From G965215045 sp965215045 (GTDB lineage Bacteria > Pseudomonadota > Gammaproteobacteria > JABABF01), in the NCBI GenBank assembly GCA_965215045.1, contig OZ244031.1, positions 1,860,001-1,924,000 of the forward strand: 64,000 nucleotides of DNA. The letters run 5' to 3'. The notes under the pieces were generated by a model. That model did no database searches. It worked only from the letters and a program-made list of their open reading frames with translations, and had not been told where the DNA came from. The position numbers and the translations under genes were made by a program. Position 1 is the stretch's first letter, and the number at the start of each line of letters is the position of its first letter. Below, piece after piece: positions 16,821 through 25,395 of this stretch.

Positions 16821-18230
16821 TCAAAACGGGGATTCGCGCGGGATGGCGTCCAGCATTTTTGCGTAATGAATGTGGCAGGGATGCGAGGGCGGCCAATTAT
16901 CCAGGAAGGCCTGCTGCATGCGGGGCCAGGCGCGGCTGTAGAAACTGCGGCGGCGGAAATACTGCAAGTGCTCCAGGGCCCAGAAAAATACTCGCCTCCG
17001 ATGTACGCTGAAACCGTCCGCGTTTAAATCCTCCGGCAAGAACCTGAGCGTGTAAAACGCTGTAAATATTGTTTTTAATGCCCGGTTAACCGCCTCCTCC
17101 GGCAATACTTTCCGTGTGTGCTCCGCCAGGGATTCACCCGGTGCCGGGCGTCTGAGAAGCCAGGAGCGCCCGCGCATTGGACCGCGTCTCTCCTCCACGC
17201 AGGCCAGCACCCGGGGCAGGAGGATATCACCGCGGGCACCGGTCGCCAGCAGATGGGCATTCTGCCAATACTCCCAGGCGCGACTGGGACAGAGTGTGCG
17301 GGGGCCCGCGGGCGGGGCATAGCATTGCAGCAGCAGCTCGCCGTTTTCGGTGCCCATGCGCACCGTGTGCCATCCGTCCGCCTGGCGCAGCATTTCGCCG
17401 TGCTGCACCGCGCCGTCGGGGTCCAGGGCAATTTCCTGCAGCTTCTCGTCCCAGTGCTCATGGCGATATGCAAGCAGCCTGCCGCCCTTGCGGGAGATGA
17501 CAAAATTGTCGCGGTTGCCGCGCACCACCCTGCGCTTCTTGCGCAGGTTCAGGTTCCATCGCAGTTCCAATTGCCAGGGACGCAGTTTCAGGCCGTATTT
17601 TTTTTGCAGGAGCTGAAGCAGCGGGGAGCGCAGGGAGGGCGGCAGCCAACAGCTGAGCTTGAGCAGGTTGTAGCGAGCCCTCCACTTGCGACGCAAGGGG
17701 AACACCCGCCCCAGGTCCACCAGCTGGAGCTGCTTCCCTTGGAGCAGGAAATTGCCCGGGTGACAATCTCTCTGCCACAGTCCCCGGCGATGCATTTTAA
17801 AAACCAGTTCCAGCATGCTCTCTACCCGCTGCATTTTTTCCGCCGGTTCTTCTGCATCCGCCAATACCTCGCTGAGAGGTTGCGCATCGGGCAGGTAGGC
17901 GAATAACAGCAGCACAGAGCGGCGGTCCGCACTCTCGATCGCATGGAATAGTTCCGGTGTCGGCAGTCCGGCCCGCTGCAGCATCTTGTATGCGCGCAGC
18001 TCGCGGCGCAATTCCCGTCCTGCATTTTTACCGGCGTAGAGCTTGGCGGCCACGGTTTTCCCTTGCCAGAGCGCGCGCAAGACACCGCGCCTTGCGTGCA
18101 CCACCTTGATGCATTCGGCGCAGGGAAGGCGCAGTATGCGCCCCCTGGCATCGACCATGCCGAGCACGAAGGGCACGGACGGGGGGCACCGCAATACTTC
18201 CTCTACGCTCAAAAAAGGCGGGCGGTTCAT
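16821..18230 (-). CDS. LPS core kinase WaaP-like protein with a second, degenerate kinase-like half
   Basis: Last gene of the core LPS operon, in the position of WaaP in Pseudomonas. The N-terminal half (about residues 1-220) has the lipopolysaccharide-kinase features: KTVAAKLY with the ATP lysine, RELRAYKMLQRAGLPTP, the catalytic loop QRDCHPGNFLL and a DFG-like LVDLGR. The second half (about 280-460) repeats the kinase outline (SRAWEYWQNAHLLATG, then SWLLRRPAPGESL) but the catalytic loop is replaced by EDLNADGF and no metal-binding Asp motif is evident. At 469 residues it is much longer than WaaP. The ATG at 18230 overlaps the waaG stop by ATGA. Heptose phosphorylation is the likely role of half one. 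Confidence 0.75.
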   Translation of the reverse strand: MNRPPFLSVEEVLRCPPSVPFVLGMVDARGRILRLPCAECIKVVHARRGVLRALWQGKTVAAKLYAGKNAGRELRRELRAYKMLQRAGLPTPELFHAIESADRRSVLLLFAYLPDAQPLSEVLADAEEPAEKMQRVESMLELVFKMHRRGLWQRDCHPGNFLLQGKQLQLVDLGRVFPLRRKWRARYNLLKLSCWLPPSLRSPLLQLLQKKYGLKLRPWQLELRWNLNLRKKRRVVRGNRDNFVISRKGGRLLAYRHEHWDEKLQEIALDPDGAVQHGEMLRQADGWHTVRMGTENGELLLQCYAPPAGPRTLCPSRAWEYWQNAHLLATGARGDILLPRVLACVEERRGPMRGRSWLLRRPAPGESLAEHTRKVLPEEAVNRALKTIFTAFYTLRFLPEDLNADGFSVHRRRVFFWALEHLQYFRRRSFYSRAWPRMQQAFLDNWPPSHPCHIHYAKMLDAIPRESPF

Positions 18231-19348
18231 TTTGACCAACCGCCCGCTTCGATAATTTCTGCGATGCGTTCTATACGGCTGTACAAATCCTGTTCCCGGG
18301 CGTAGCGCAAACCGTGTTCCCGGTACCGGCGCAGCGTTTCCGGCAGGCCGAGTATTTCTGCCAGGCGCGCATTGAATTCCCGCTGGGAAAAGGGCTCCGC
18401 CAGCACAATACCCGCCCCGGCTTCCCGCAGGCGGGGAGCATACCCGCAGGCACCGCTGGCAATCACCGGCAGACCGGCGACCACCGCCTCCAGGATCACG
18501 GTCCCGGTGTTCTCGTATCGCGCCGGGTGCAACAGCAGGTCCGCCCCGAACAGGAAGCGCGGCGTGTCATCCCGGGCACCCAGCAGGTGCAGGCGACGAG
18601 CGACTCCCAGGCGGCGCGCCAGCCTGAGAAAAGGTCCGGACCTGCCCCGACCCAGTACGAACAGCTGCGCATTTTTCCCGAGGTGGGGGGGCAGGGCGGC
18701 CAGGGCGCGCAGGCTGCGGGACAATCCCTTGCGAGTGTAATCCGAGCCGATCATCAGTAACACCGGGGTCTGTGCATCCATGCCGTGCTCCCGGCGGAAC
18801 TCCTGGCGCACCGTCGCAGCATTCGGCGGCCGGTGGTATTTTGGCTCGATGCCCGGGGGCAGCAAATGGATGGCGTCTTCGGCAATGGCGTAGTGTTTGC
18901 GGTAGTTGACAATGTTTTGCCGGGTAGTGGTCAGTACGCGGCAGTGTCCGGAAAACAGTGCGCGTTCCTCGCGCAGGAAATACCGGCAGCGCGCTCCAAG
19001 TCGATACAACGGGGAATGGTGGATGCGGATTTTTTCGGCGTAGCAGCCATCGGCGTCGTAGCACAGGTCCAGCCATGGCCCGCGATTAAAACCGATACTG
19101 CATTCCACCGGGTGTTCTTGCAGGTGGCGGCGTACCCAGTCCCAGTAGCACCGGTACAGGCGCAGTCGCCGTCGGGCGTGCACCGGCACGTCGATGATCT
19201 CCAGGCCCTCGGGGCGCGGGCCTGTCCAGTGCCATGCATAGACGCGCACCCGGTGGCCCCGTTTCCGGCACAGCAGTGCGGTGCGCAAAAAAATGCGCTC
19301 CATCCCGCCGTGGGGGAAATACTGGTAGAGGCAGAATGCCAGTCGCAT
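18227..19348 (-). CDS. waaG: LPS core glycosyltransferase WaaG-like (GT4)
   Basis: Adds the first hexose to the inner-core heptose. 373 residues starting MRLAFCLYQYFPHGGMERIF, a typical WaaG N-terminus. The GT-B donor site is seen as LLMIGSDYTRKGLSRSL and, near the C-terminus, the E-x7-E motif in YENTGTVILEAVVAGLP. The ATG at 19348 is chosen because it overlaps the waaC stop by one base (TGATG); the frame stays open upstream but only as antisense to waaC. Fourth gene of ilvE-waaF-waaC-waaG-kinase. Confidence 0.93.
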   Translation of the reverse strand: MRLAFCLYQYFPHGGMERIFLRTALLCRKRGHRVRVYAWHWTGPRPEGLEIIDVPVHARRRLRLYRCYWDWVRRHLQEHPVECSIGFNRGPWLDLCYDADGCYAEKIRIHHSPLYRLGARCRYFLREERALFSGHCRVLTTTRQNIVNYRKHYAIAEDAIHLLPPGIEPKYHRPPNAATVRQEFRREHGMDAQTPVLLMIGSDYTRKGLSRSLRALAALPPHLGKNAQLFVLGRGRSGPFLRLARRLGVARRLHLLGARDDTPRFLFGADLLLHPARYENTGTVILEAVVAGLPVIASGACGYAPRLREAGAGIVLAEPFSQREFNARLAEILGLPETLRRYREHGLRYAREQDLYSRIERIAEIIEAGGWSK

Positions 19349-20325
19349 CAGGAGCCCGGGAGTTGCGCCTGCAATGTCTCCCAGACCTGCGCCGGGTCGA
19401 TACCAGCGGGGCCCTGTCCGGGTGTGGCGGGGTGCAGGTGTTGTTGCCGGGCCGCACCGCGGGTGCCGGTCTGTTGCGGGGAAGTGGCACCGTAGAGGGC
19501 GAGCACGGGGCGGCCCAGTGCCGCCGCCAGGTGTCCCGGGCCGGTGTCCAGTGTGACCACCGCCTGTGCGCCCTGCAGTACACCGGCCAGCGCGCTCAGG
19601 TTTAATGACGGCAGCACCGTAACCCCGGGACCCTGGCGGGCGAGTGCGCGGGCGCGCTGCTGTTCCCGGACGCCGTGCCAGGGCAGGCGCACCTGGTAGC
19701 CGGCTGCTACCGCCCTGGCGCAGAGAGCCTGCCAGTGTTCCTGCGGCCACTCCTTGCGGCGCTGTGCAGTGCCGTGCACGAAAACCAGGTAGGGCGGCGC
19801 GTCATCGCCATCTGCGAGCTCCGGAAGAGCAATTCCGTATTCCTCCGGGGACTGCGGCAGCGGGTAGCGCAGCACCCGGGAGAACAGCAGGCGCAGTCGG
19901 TCGATCGCATGCAGCCGGCGGTCGATCGCCAGGGGATAGTGGTAGAAGCGTGCGGCAATGCGCTCCCGGGCCGAGTGCCGGTCCATGCCGTAGCGCAGTC
20001 CCCGGGCGCGGGAGGCGAGTACGGCACTTTTGAGCAGGCCTTGGGCGTCGATAATGCAATCATAAGTCGTCTCCTGCAGGGCCGCCCTGAACTGGCGCCA
20101 TTCCTTGCGCAACTGGCGCAAGCGATAAAAATGTCTGCGCCAGCGGCGCAGGGCCACGGGGATCACCCGCTCCACCTGTGGGTGCCAGGCCGGGACCTCC
20201 GCGTACTGTTCTTCGACTACCCAGTCAAAGCGCAAGTCGGGGAGGGCCCGGCCCGCATCACTGAGTGCCGGCAGGGTATGGACCAGGTCGCCCATGGAGG
20301 AGGTCTTTATGATCAGCACGCGCAT
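19348..20325 (-). CDS. waaC: LPS heptosyltransferase I
   Basis: Transfers the first L-glycero-D-manno-heptose to Kdo2-lipid A (GT9 family). The start MRVLIIKTSSMGDLVHTLPA is diagnostic of WaaC, with HGTAQRRKEWPQEHW and the ADP-heptose site VVTLDTGPGHLAAALGRPVL. 325 residues, family length. It sits between waaF (10 bp upstream) and waaG (one-base overlap). Confidence 0.95.
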   Translation of the reverse strand: MRVLIIKTSSMGDLVHTLPALSDAGRALPDLRFDWVVEEQYAEVPAWHPQVERVIPVALRRWRRHFYRLRQLRKEWRQFRAALQETTYDCIIDAQGLLKSAVLASRARGLRYGMDRHSARERIAARFYHYPLAIDRRLHAIDRLRLLFSRVLRYPLPQSPEEYGIALPELADGDDAPPYLVFVHGTAQRRKEWPQEHWQALCARAVAAGYQVRLPWHGVREQQRARALARQGPGVTVLPSLNLSALAGVLQGAQAVVTLDTGPGHLAAALGRPVLALYGATSPQQTGTRGAARQQHLHPATPGQGPAGIDPAQVWETLQAQLPGS

Positions 20326-20335
20326 CGCCGGGCTT

Positions 20336-21382
20336 TTAGTGCACTATCTCAGAACGCAGCGAATGCAAGGCTTCCAGTGCCAGTCCGGGCCCCAGCTGTT
20401 GCATGCAGTTGTGGTGTTGCAGGGGACACTGGCGCTGCAGGCATGGCGCACAGGGCAGGTGCAGACTCAGAATCCTGGCCTGTTCGCACAGTGGCGGCGT
20501 ACGCTCCGGGGCGGTGGGACCGTAGAGTGCCACCACCGGTTTTTGCAGGGCGGCGGCCACATGCATCAGTCCGGTGTCATTGCCGAGTACAAGGGCCGTG
20601 CGGGAGAGCAGCAACACGACTTCCGGCAGCGATGTGCGCCCGCTCAGATCATGGCAGTGTGCGCGCTGTCCGGGTGGCAGTGCTTCCCGCACCAGGACGC
20701 TCAAAGCCTGTTCCCGCCCTGAGCCGGGCAGCCATACCTGGCCGCCATTTTGAATCCAGTCCGCCGCCACGGCACTGAAATGCCGGGCGGGCCAGCGCTT
20801 GGCCGGGCCGTATTCCGCACCGATGCACAGCGCCAGCACCGGCCCGGCTTCGGCCAGCTCCAGTCGTTGTGTGAGTGCCCGGGCCTGCCGCTCATCGACT
20901 CGCAGTGCGGGCGGGGGAGCGGGGCCGCATTCCGCATCGGCGGGAGAGGCCAGCAGGGCGAAACGATCCGCCTCCCGCACGGGGTGTTGCGCTGCCGGCC
21001 GGCGCAGATCATTGAGCAGTCCGTGGCGGTGCTCACCCTGCCAGCCGGTACGCCGTGGGATGCGGGCAAAAAAAGGAACCAGTGCGGATTTCAGGGAATT
21101 GGGCAGGACAATGGCCCGGTCATAGCACTCCGCCCTGAGCCGCCGGCCGATGTTCCAGCGGCGGCGCAGACCGAGTTTGCCGTGCTGCACCTCCAGGGCA
21201 ATGCCGCGGCGCACCTGCGGCATGAACTGCAGCAGCGGCAGCACCCCGGGCGGGGCGAGCACATCGATGCGGCAGCCGGGTTGCAGTTTTTGTAATTGCA
21301 GGAACAGTGCTTGTGCGATCACCATGTCGCCGACCCAGGCGGGACCGACGACCAGGATTTTTTGCGCCGCGGGGCTGCCCAT
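20336..21382 (-). CDS. waaF: LPS heptosyltransferase II
   Basis: Adds the second heptose of the inner core (GT9). The N-terminus KILVVGPAWVGDMVIAQALF is the WaaF signature, with YGPAKRWPARHF and LVLGNDTGLMHVAAALQKPV for donor binding and the Cys-rich CAPCLQRQC tail found in WaaF. 348 residues. It starts 12 bp after ilvE, as in the Pseudomonas cluster. Confidence 0.95.
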   Translation of the reverse strand: MGSPAAQKILVVGPAWVGDMVIAQALFLQLQKLQPGCRIDVLAPPGVLPLLQFMPQVRRGIALEVQHGKLGLRRRWNIGRRLRAECYDRAIVLPNSLKSALVPFFARIPRRTGWQGEHRHGLLNDLRRPAAQHPVREADRFALLASPADAECGPAPPPALRVDERQARALTQRLELAEAGPVLALCIGAEYGPAKRWPARHFSAVAADWIQNGGQVWLPGSGREQALSVLVREALPPGQRAHCHDLSGRTSLPEVVLLLSRTALVLGNDTGLMHVAAALQKPVVALYGPTAPERTPPLCEQARILSLHLPCAPCLQRQCPLQHHNCMQQLGPGLALEALHSLRSEIVH

Positions 21383-21394
21383 CCGCTGCGCCGC

Positions 21395-22324
21395 TTATTT
21401 CTCCGTGACCGGGCTCAACCATTCCGGGTGTTCGCTTTTCCCGCGTACCGCATCGAAGAACAGGGTTTGCAAGCGCTGGGTGCAGGGTCCCCGCTGGCCG
21501 TCGCCGATCAGGCGATCATCCACGGAACAGATCGGCACCACTTCCGCCGCGGTGCCGGTAAAAAAAGCCTCGTCGGCGATGTACAGCTCGTCCCGGGTGA
21601 TGCACCGCTCGACCACGGACATGGAGTTTTCCCGGGCCAGGGTGATAATCGTATCGCGGGTGATGCCATCCAGGCAGGAGCGCAGTTCCGGGGTGTGCAG
21701 TACGCCGTCGCGGACCATGAAAATATTCTCGCCGCTGCCCTCGCTGACATAGCCCTCGTTGTCCAGCATCAGCGCCTCATCGCAGCCGGCCCTCTGTGCC
21801 TCCTGCAGTGCCAGGATGGAGTTGACGTAGTGTCCGGTCACCTTGGCCTTGCACATGGAGACGTTGACGTGATGGCGGGTGAAAGAGGAAGTTTTGACCT
21901 TGATGCCCCGGCTCTGTGCCTCCGGGTCCAGGTAGGAGGGCCACTCCCAGGCACCGATCATCACGCGCACGCTGACCCCGTCGGTATGCAGCCCCATCTT
22001 CTCCGATTCGCAGTAGCAGATCGGGCGGATGTATGCCTCGCGCAACCCGTTTTCCCGGAGCACCTGCTTTTGTGCCTCGTTCAGGGTATCGGCATCCCAC
22101 GGCACGGACATCTGCAGGATGTGCGCCGAGCGCAGCAGGCGCCGGGTATGATCTTCGAGACGGAAAATGCAGCCGCCCCGGTTCTCCAGGTCGTAAGAGC
22201 GCACGCCTTCGAAGACGCCGATACCGTAGTGCAGGGTGTGGTTCAGGAAATGCAGCCTGGCCTCGCGCCACGGGATCATCTCCCCGTCCGCCCAGGCCAG
22301 GCCGTCTCGGTCTTGAATGGACAT
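21395..22324 (-). CDS. ilvE: Branched-chain amino acid aminotransferase
   Basis: PLP fold type IV transaminase for Ile, Leu and Val. Motifs: LHYGIGVFEGVRSYD near the N-terminus, the region of the PLP lysine CKAKVTGHYVNSILAL, and EGYVSEGSGENIFMV. 309 residues, the standard length. It lies 40 bp after glnE and 12 bp before waaF, so it shares a transcript with the LPS core genes in spite of its different pathway; the same arrangement is known in pseudomonads. Confidence 0.96.
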   Translation of the reverse strand: MSIQDRDGLAWADGEMIPWREARLHFLNHTLHYGIGVFEGVRSYDLENRGGCIFRLEDHTRRLLRSAHILQMSVPWDADTLNEAQKQVLRENGLREAYIRPICYCESEKMGLHTDGVSVRVMIGAWEWPSYLDPEAQSRGIKVKTSSFTRHHVNVSMCKAKVTGHYVNSILALQEAQRAGCDEALMLDNEGYVSEGSGENIFMVRDGVLHTPELRSCLDGITRDTIITLARENSMSVVERCITRDELYIADEAFFTGTAAEVVPICSVDDRLIGDGQRGPCTQRLQTLFFDAVRGKSEHPEWLSPVTEK

Positions 22325-22364
22325 GGTGAATGCCGGCCCCGGTACGTTGAAAAAAAATGTACGC

Positions 22365-25247
22365 CTAGGAAAAGAGCTGTTCGCGGCAGGCTTGCACTTC
22401 GGCGCGCGCCTGCCGACTCGGCCCCGGTGCCGCCTCGCCCAGCAATTCGAAGCGACCCAGTTCTTCTTTCAGGGCACTGTATGCGGCACCCAGCCTGGGG
22501 GCCATCCCCGCGGGCAGCAGGGCATGGCGTTCCAGGCATTGCAACAGCTGCTCTGCATCCGTGTAGCGCGCCAGCTGCGGTGTGCGATGCGCGTGCCGCA
22601 GCACCGCGTATTGCACCATCATTTCTATGTCTGCCATGCCGCCGTCTCCCCGTTTCAATTCCGCCGGATAATCAGCGGCGGTATGATGCTTGCGTATTCT
22701 GTCATACATTTGCAGCACGTCTTCAGAGAGCGTCTCGCTCGCTCGCTCGCCGCACAGCACGGTGCGGCGCAGGCGGGCAAAACGGGCGGCGAGCCGGGCC
22801 GGACCTGCCACCGCCCGCGCCCGCACCAGTGCCAGGTGTTCCCAGGTCCATGCCCGGTGTTCCTGGTACTGCGCAAAGGCGTCGAAGTTACTGACCAACA
22901 GACCCGAGTTGCCCGAGGGGCGCAGGCGTGTGTCGACCTCGTACGCCCTGCCGGAGGCGGTGCGGGCACCCAGGCAACTGATGATGCGCTGGGTCAGGCG
23001 GGTGAAGAACAGCGCATTGCTGAGCGGGCGCTGGCCGCGGGTTTGCACCTCCGGTTCCGCGTCGTAGAGAAACACCAGGTCCAAGTCGGAATCGTAGCCC
23101 AGTTCCTCGCTGCCCAGGCGGCCGTAGGCGACGATGATGAAGTCGACGGCACCCCCGTCCCGTGAGTTGCTGCAGGGCGCCCCGTGGCGCGCGCTGAGTT
23201 CCCGCCGGCAGCGGCCCAGGGTTTGCCGGAGCAGGGCCTCGGCGATCCAACTGAGGCGGGCACCGACTTCCCGCGGGCCCAGCGCGCCCAGCAGGTGTTG
23301 CGCCGCCACGTGCAGGCTGTGCGTGTTTTTGAAATGTCGCAGTGTCTCCAGGAAATCCTCCGCTGTCCGTCCCCCATCTGCGGTGCACTGCGCCCGCAGG
23401 GCACAGCGGAGCTCATCTTTTTGCAGCGGGGCGTACAGGGTGCGCGGGTCCAGCAGTTCATCCAGAAGCATGGGCAGGGCGGCGAGTTGTCTGGCGATCC
23501 GCGCGCTGCCCCCGCACAGTTGCAGCAGCTGCCGCAGTGCCGGGGGATTCTCGTTCAGCATGGCCAGGTAGACATGGCGCCCCAGGACCTGTTCGACCAG
23601 CAGCAGCGTGCGCTGCAGTGCGGTGTCCGGGTTTGACTGCCCGTGCAGTGCCGCAAGCAACAGGGCCATGAACTCATCCACGCGCCGGTGCCCGACGGCG
23701 CTCAGGGTGCGCACCGGTGTTCCATCCCGCAGTGCCGCCAACCGTTCCAGGCAGGCGGCGGGGTCGCTAAATCCCGCCTCCTGCAACAGCGTCCGGGCTT
23801 CTGCCGGCGGCAACTGGCCAGTCCACAGCCTCTGCCACTGGGCGGCAGGCCGCTGACCGCCCCGGGTCATCTGCCGGAAATGCTGTTCCACCAGCCGCCG
23901 ATGGGCCTCCAGGCTGGCGGAAAAATGGCTCCAGTCACAAAATCCCATTGCGGCGGCCAGGGCCGCGCGTTGCAATTCCTCTTCCGGCAACTGCTGGGTT
24001 TGCCGGTCCGCGTACGCCTGCAGTGCATGTTCCACATCGCGCAGGAAAAGATAGGCGCGGCGCAAAACATGCAGGTCCCGGAGTGGCAGACGACCCTCTG
24101 CGGCCAGTGCACGCAATCCTTCGAACAGGCCGGGTGTCTGCAGGGCGGGGGAGCGTCCGCCGAAGACCAGCTGCAGGGATTGCACAATGAATTCGATGCG
24201 GCGAATGCCCCCGGCACCGCGCTTGAGGTCCAAGACGGCTTCCCGGCCCGACAGCTGGGTTGCGATGTTCTGTTGCATCTGCCGCAACTCGTCGATGGCA
24301 CTGAAGTCCAGGTGGCGGCGGTAGACGAAGGGGCGCAAACCCTGCAGCAAGCTTTCACCGGCCCTGCGGTCCCCGGCCACCGGGCGCGCCTTGAGCAGGG
24401 CGTAACGCTCCCATTCCCGTCCCTGCCGTTCATAGTACGTCTCCATGGAGGCGAAGCTCGCCACCAGCGGGCCGCTGTCGCCGTTCGGGCGCAGGCGCAT
24501 GTCGACGCGGAATACAAACCCGTCCTCGGTGAGTGTGTGCAGGCTGGCAATGAGTGCTTGTCCCAGGCGTTCGAAGAACTCCTGGTTGCTGAGTTGCAGC
24601 GCACCCTGCACCGGTCGGGTGACGCCGCTCTCGGGGTAGGCGAACACCAGGTCGATGTCCGAGGACAGGTTGAGTTCCCGGCCGCCCAGCTTGCCCATGC
24701 CCAGCACGATCATTCTCTGCGCCGTCCCGTCTCCGGTGCAGGGTGTACCCCAGTGCTGGCAGGCGTCGGCATAGTGCCATTCCAGTGCGATCTCCAGGCA
24801 GGTCTCCGCCAGCAGGCTGAGTTCACGGCATGTATCCCGGGTGTGCGCCAGGCGGTTGAGGTCGCGCCAGATCAGGCGCAGCATTTCGCGGTTGCGGAAG
24901 CGGCGCAGGGCCCTCCATAACTCGTCCTGGTGTTCCAGTTCCGGGTGTGCCCAACGGGCCCGAAAATCCCTTGGGCCGGACGCCCGGTGGAGGGCACCGG
25001 AGCGCGAGAGTTCCCACAGGCAACCGGGCTGCCGGCGGCATTGCTCCGCCGACCAGGGGCTCAGTGCCCACGCGTACAGCCAGCGGGACAGCTCTGCCGG
25101 ATGCCGCTGTATGAGCTGCATCTCGCGGAGGGGGATGGTCTCCCCGGCAGCCTCCAGCCAGTCCTGCCAGGCACACTCCGCCCGCTCGCGCAAGATCTGC
25201 GGCAGGCGGGCAGTCGGTGCAATGGCGGCGGGTGAAGAAGGATTCAT
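22365..25247 (-). CDS. glnE: Bifunctional glutamine synthetase adenylyltransferase / adenylyl-removing enzyme
   Basis: Controls glutamine synthetase by adding and removing AMP in response to PII. 960 residues with the two expected nucleotidyltransferase domains: the N-terminal deadenylase with GKLGGRELNLSSDIDLVFAY and the C-terminal adenylylase with GRLGSEELGYDSDLDLVFLY, separated by a helical linker, each followed by a GlnD PII-uridylyl-like helical domain. The ATG at 25247 gives the full family length. First gene of the glnE-ilvE-waa series. Confidence 0.97.
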   Translation of the reverse strand: MNPSSPAAIAPTARLPQILRERAECAWQDWLEAAGETIPLREMQLIQRHPAELSRWLYAWALSPWSAEQCRRQPGCLWELSRSGALHRASGPRDFRARWAHPELEHQDELWRALRRFRNREMLRLIWRDLNRLAHTRDTCRELSLLAETCLEIALEWHYADACQHWGTPCTGDGTAQRMIVLGMGKLGGRELNLSSDIDLVFAYPESGVTRPVQGALQLSNQEFFERLGQALIASLHTLTEDGFVFRVDMRLRPNGDSGPLVASFASMETYYERQGREWERYALLKARPVAGDRRAGESLLQGLRPFVYRRHLDFSAIDELRQMQQNIATQLSGREAVLDLKRGAGGIRRIEFIVQSLQLVFGGRSPALQTPGLFEGLRALAAEGRLPLRDLHVLRRAYLFLRDVEHALQAYADRQTQQLPEEELQRAALAAAMGFCDWSHFSASLEAHRRLVEQHFRQMTRGGQRPAAQWQRLWTGQLPPAEARTLLQEAGFSDPAACLERLAALRDGTPVRTLSAVGHRRVDEFMALLLAALHGQSNPDTALQRTLLLVEQVLGRHVYLAMLNENPPALRQLLQLCGGSARIARQLAALPMLLDELLDPRTLYAPLQKDELRCALRAQCTADGGRTAEDFLETLRHFKNTHSLHVAAQHLLGALGPREVGARLSWIAEALLRQTLGRCRRELSARHGAPCSNSRDGGAVDFIIVAYGRLGSEELGYDSDLDLVFLYDAEPEVQTRGQRPLSNALFFTRLTQRIISCLGARTASGRAYEVDTRLRPSGNSGLLVSNFDAFAQYQEHRAWTWEHLALVRARAVAGPARLAARFARLRRTVLCGERASETLSEDVLQMYDRIRKHHTAADYPAELKRGDGGMADIEMMVQYAVLRHAHRTPQLARYTDAEQLLQCLERHALLPAGMAPRLGAAYSALKEELGRFELLGEAAPGPSRQARAEVQACREQLFS

Positions 25248-25333
25248 CGGGTTTCTGCTCTACATTCCAAGGGAGGCTTGGCGGATTCTCCCGGTATTTT
25301 GCCCGGTCCACTGCGCATCCCAAGTTGCCAGGC

Positions 25334-25387
25334 AGCATCTTTTGCAATGCAATCCTGGCGGTGGCGATGCGCATCGCCTCCTCCCGC
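25334..25387. repeat. Diverged copy of the gspE 3' end, lying just downstream of the gene
   Basis: Bases 25334-25387 align with the last coding bases of the upstream ATPase gene (25409-25465): on the minus strand both share GCGGGAGG, GCGC, GCC and ATTGCATTGCA blocks in the same order. Read in frame, the copy encodes AMRIATARIALQKML, matching the true tail AVRVAAGEIALQEAL. It has no start of its own and looks like a decayed duplicate of the gene end. Confidence 0.5.
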
Positions 25388-25395
25388 CGCTCATC

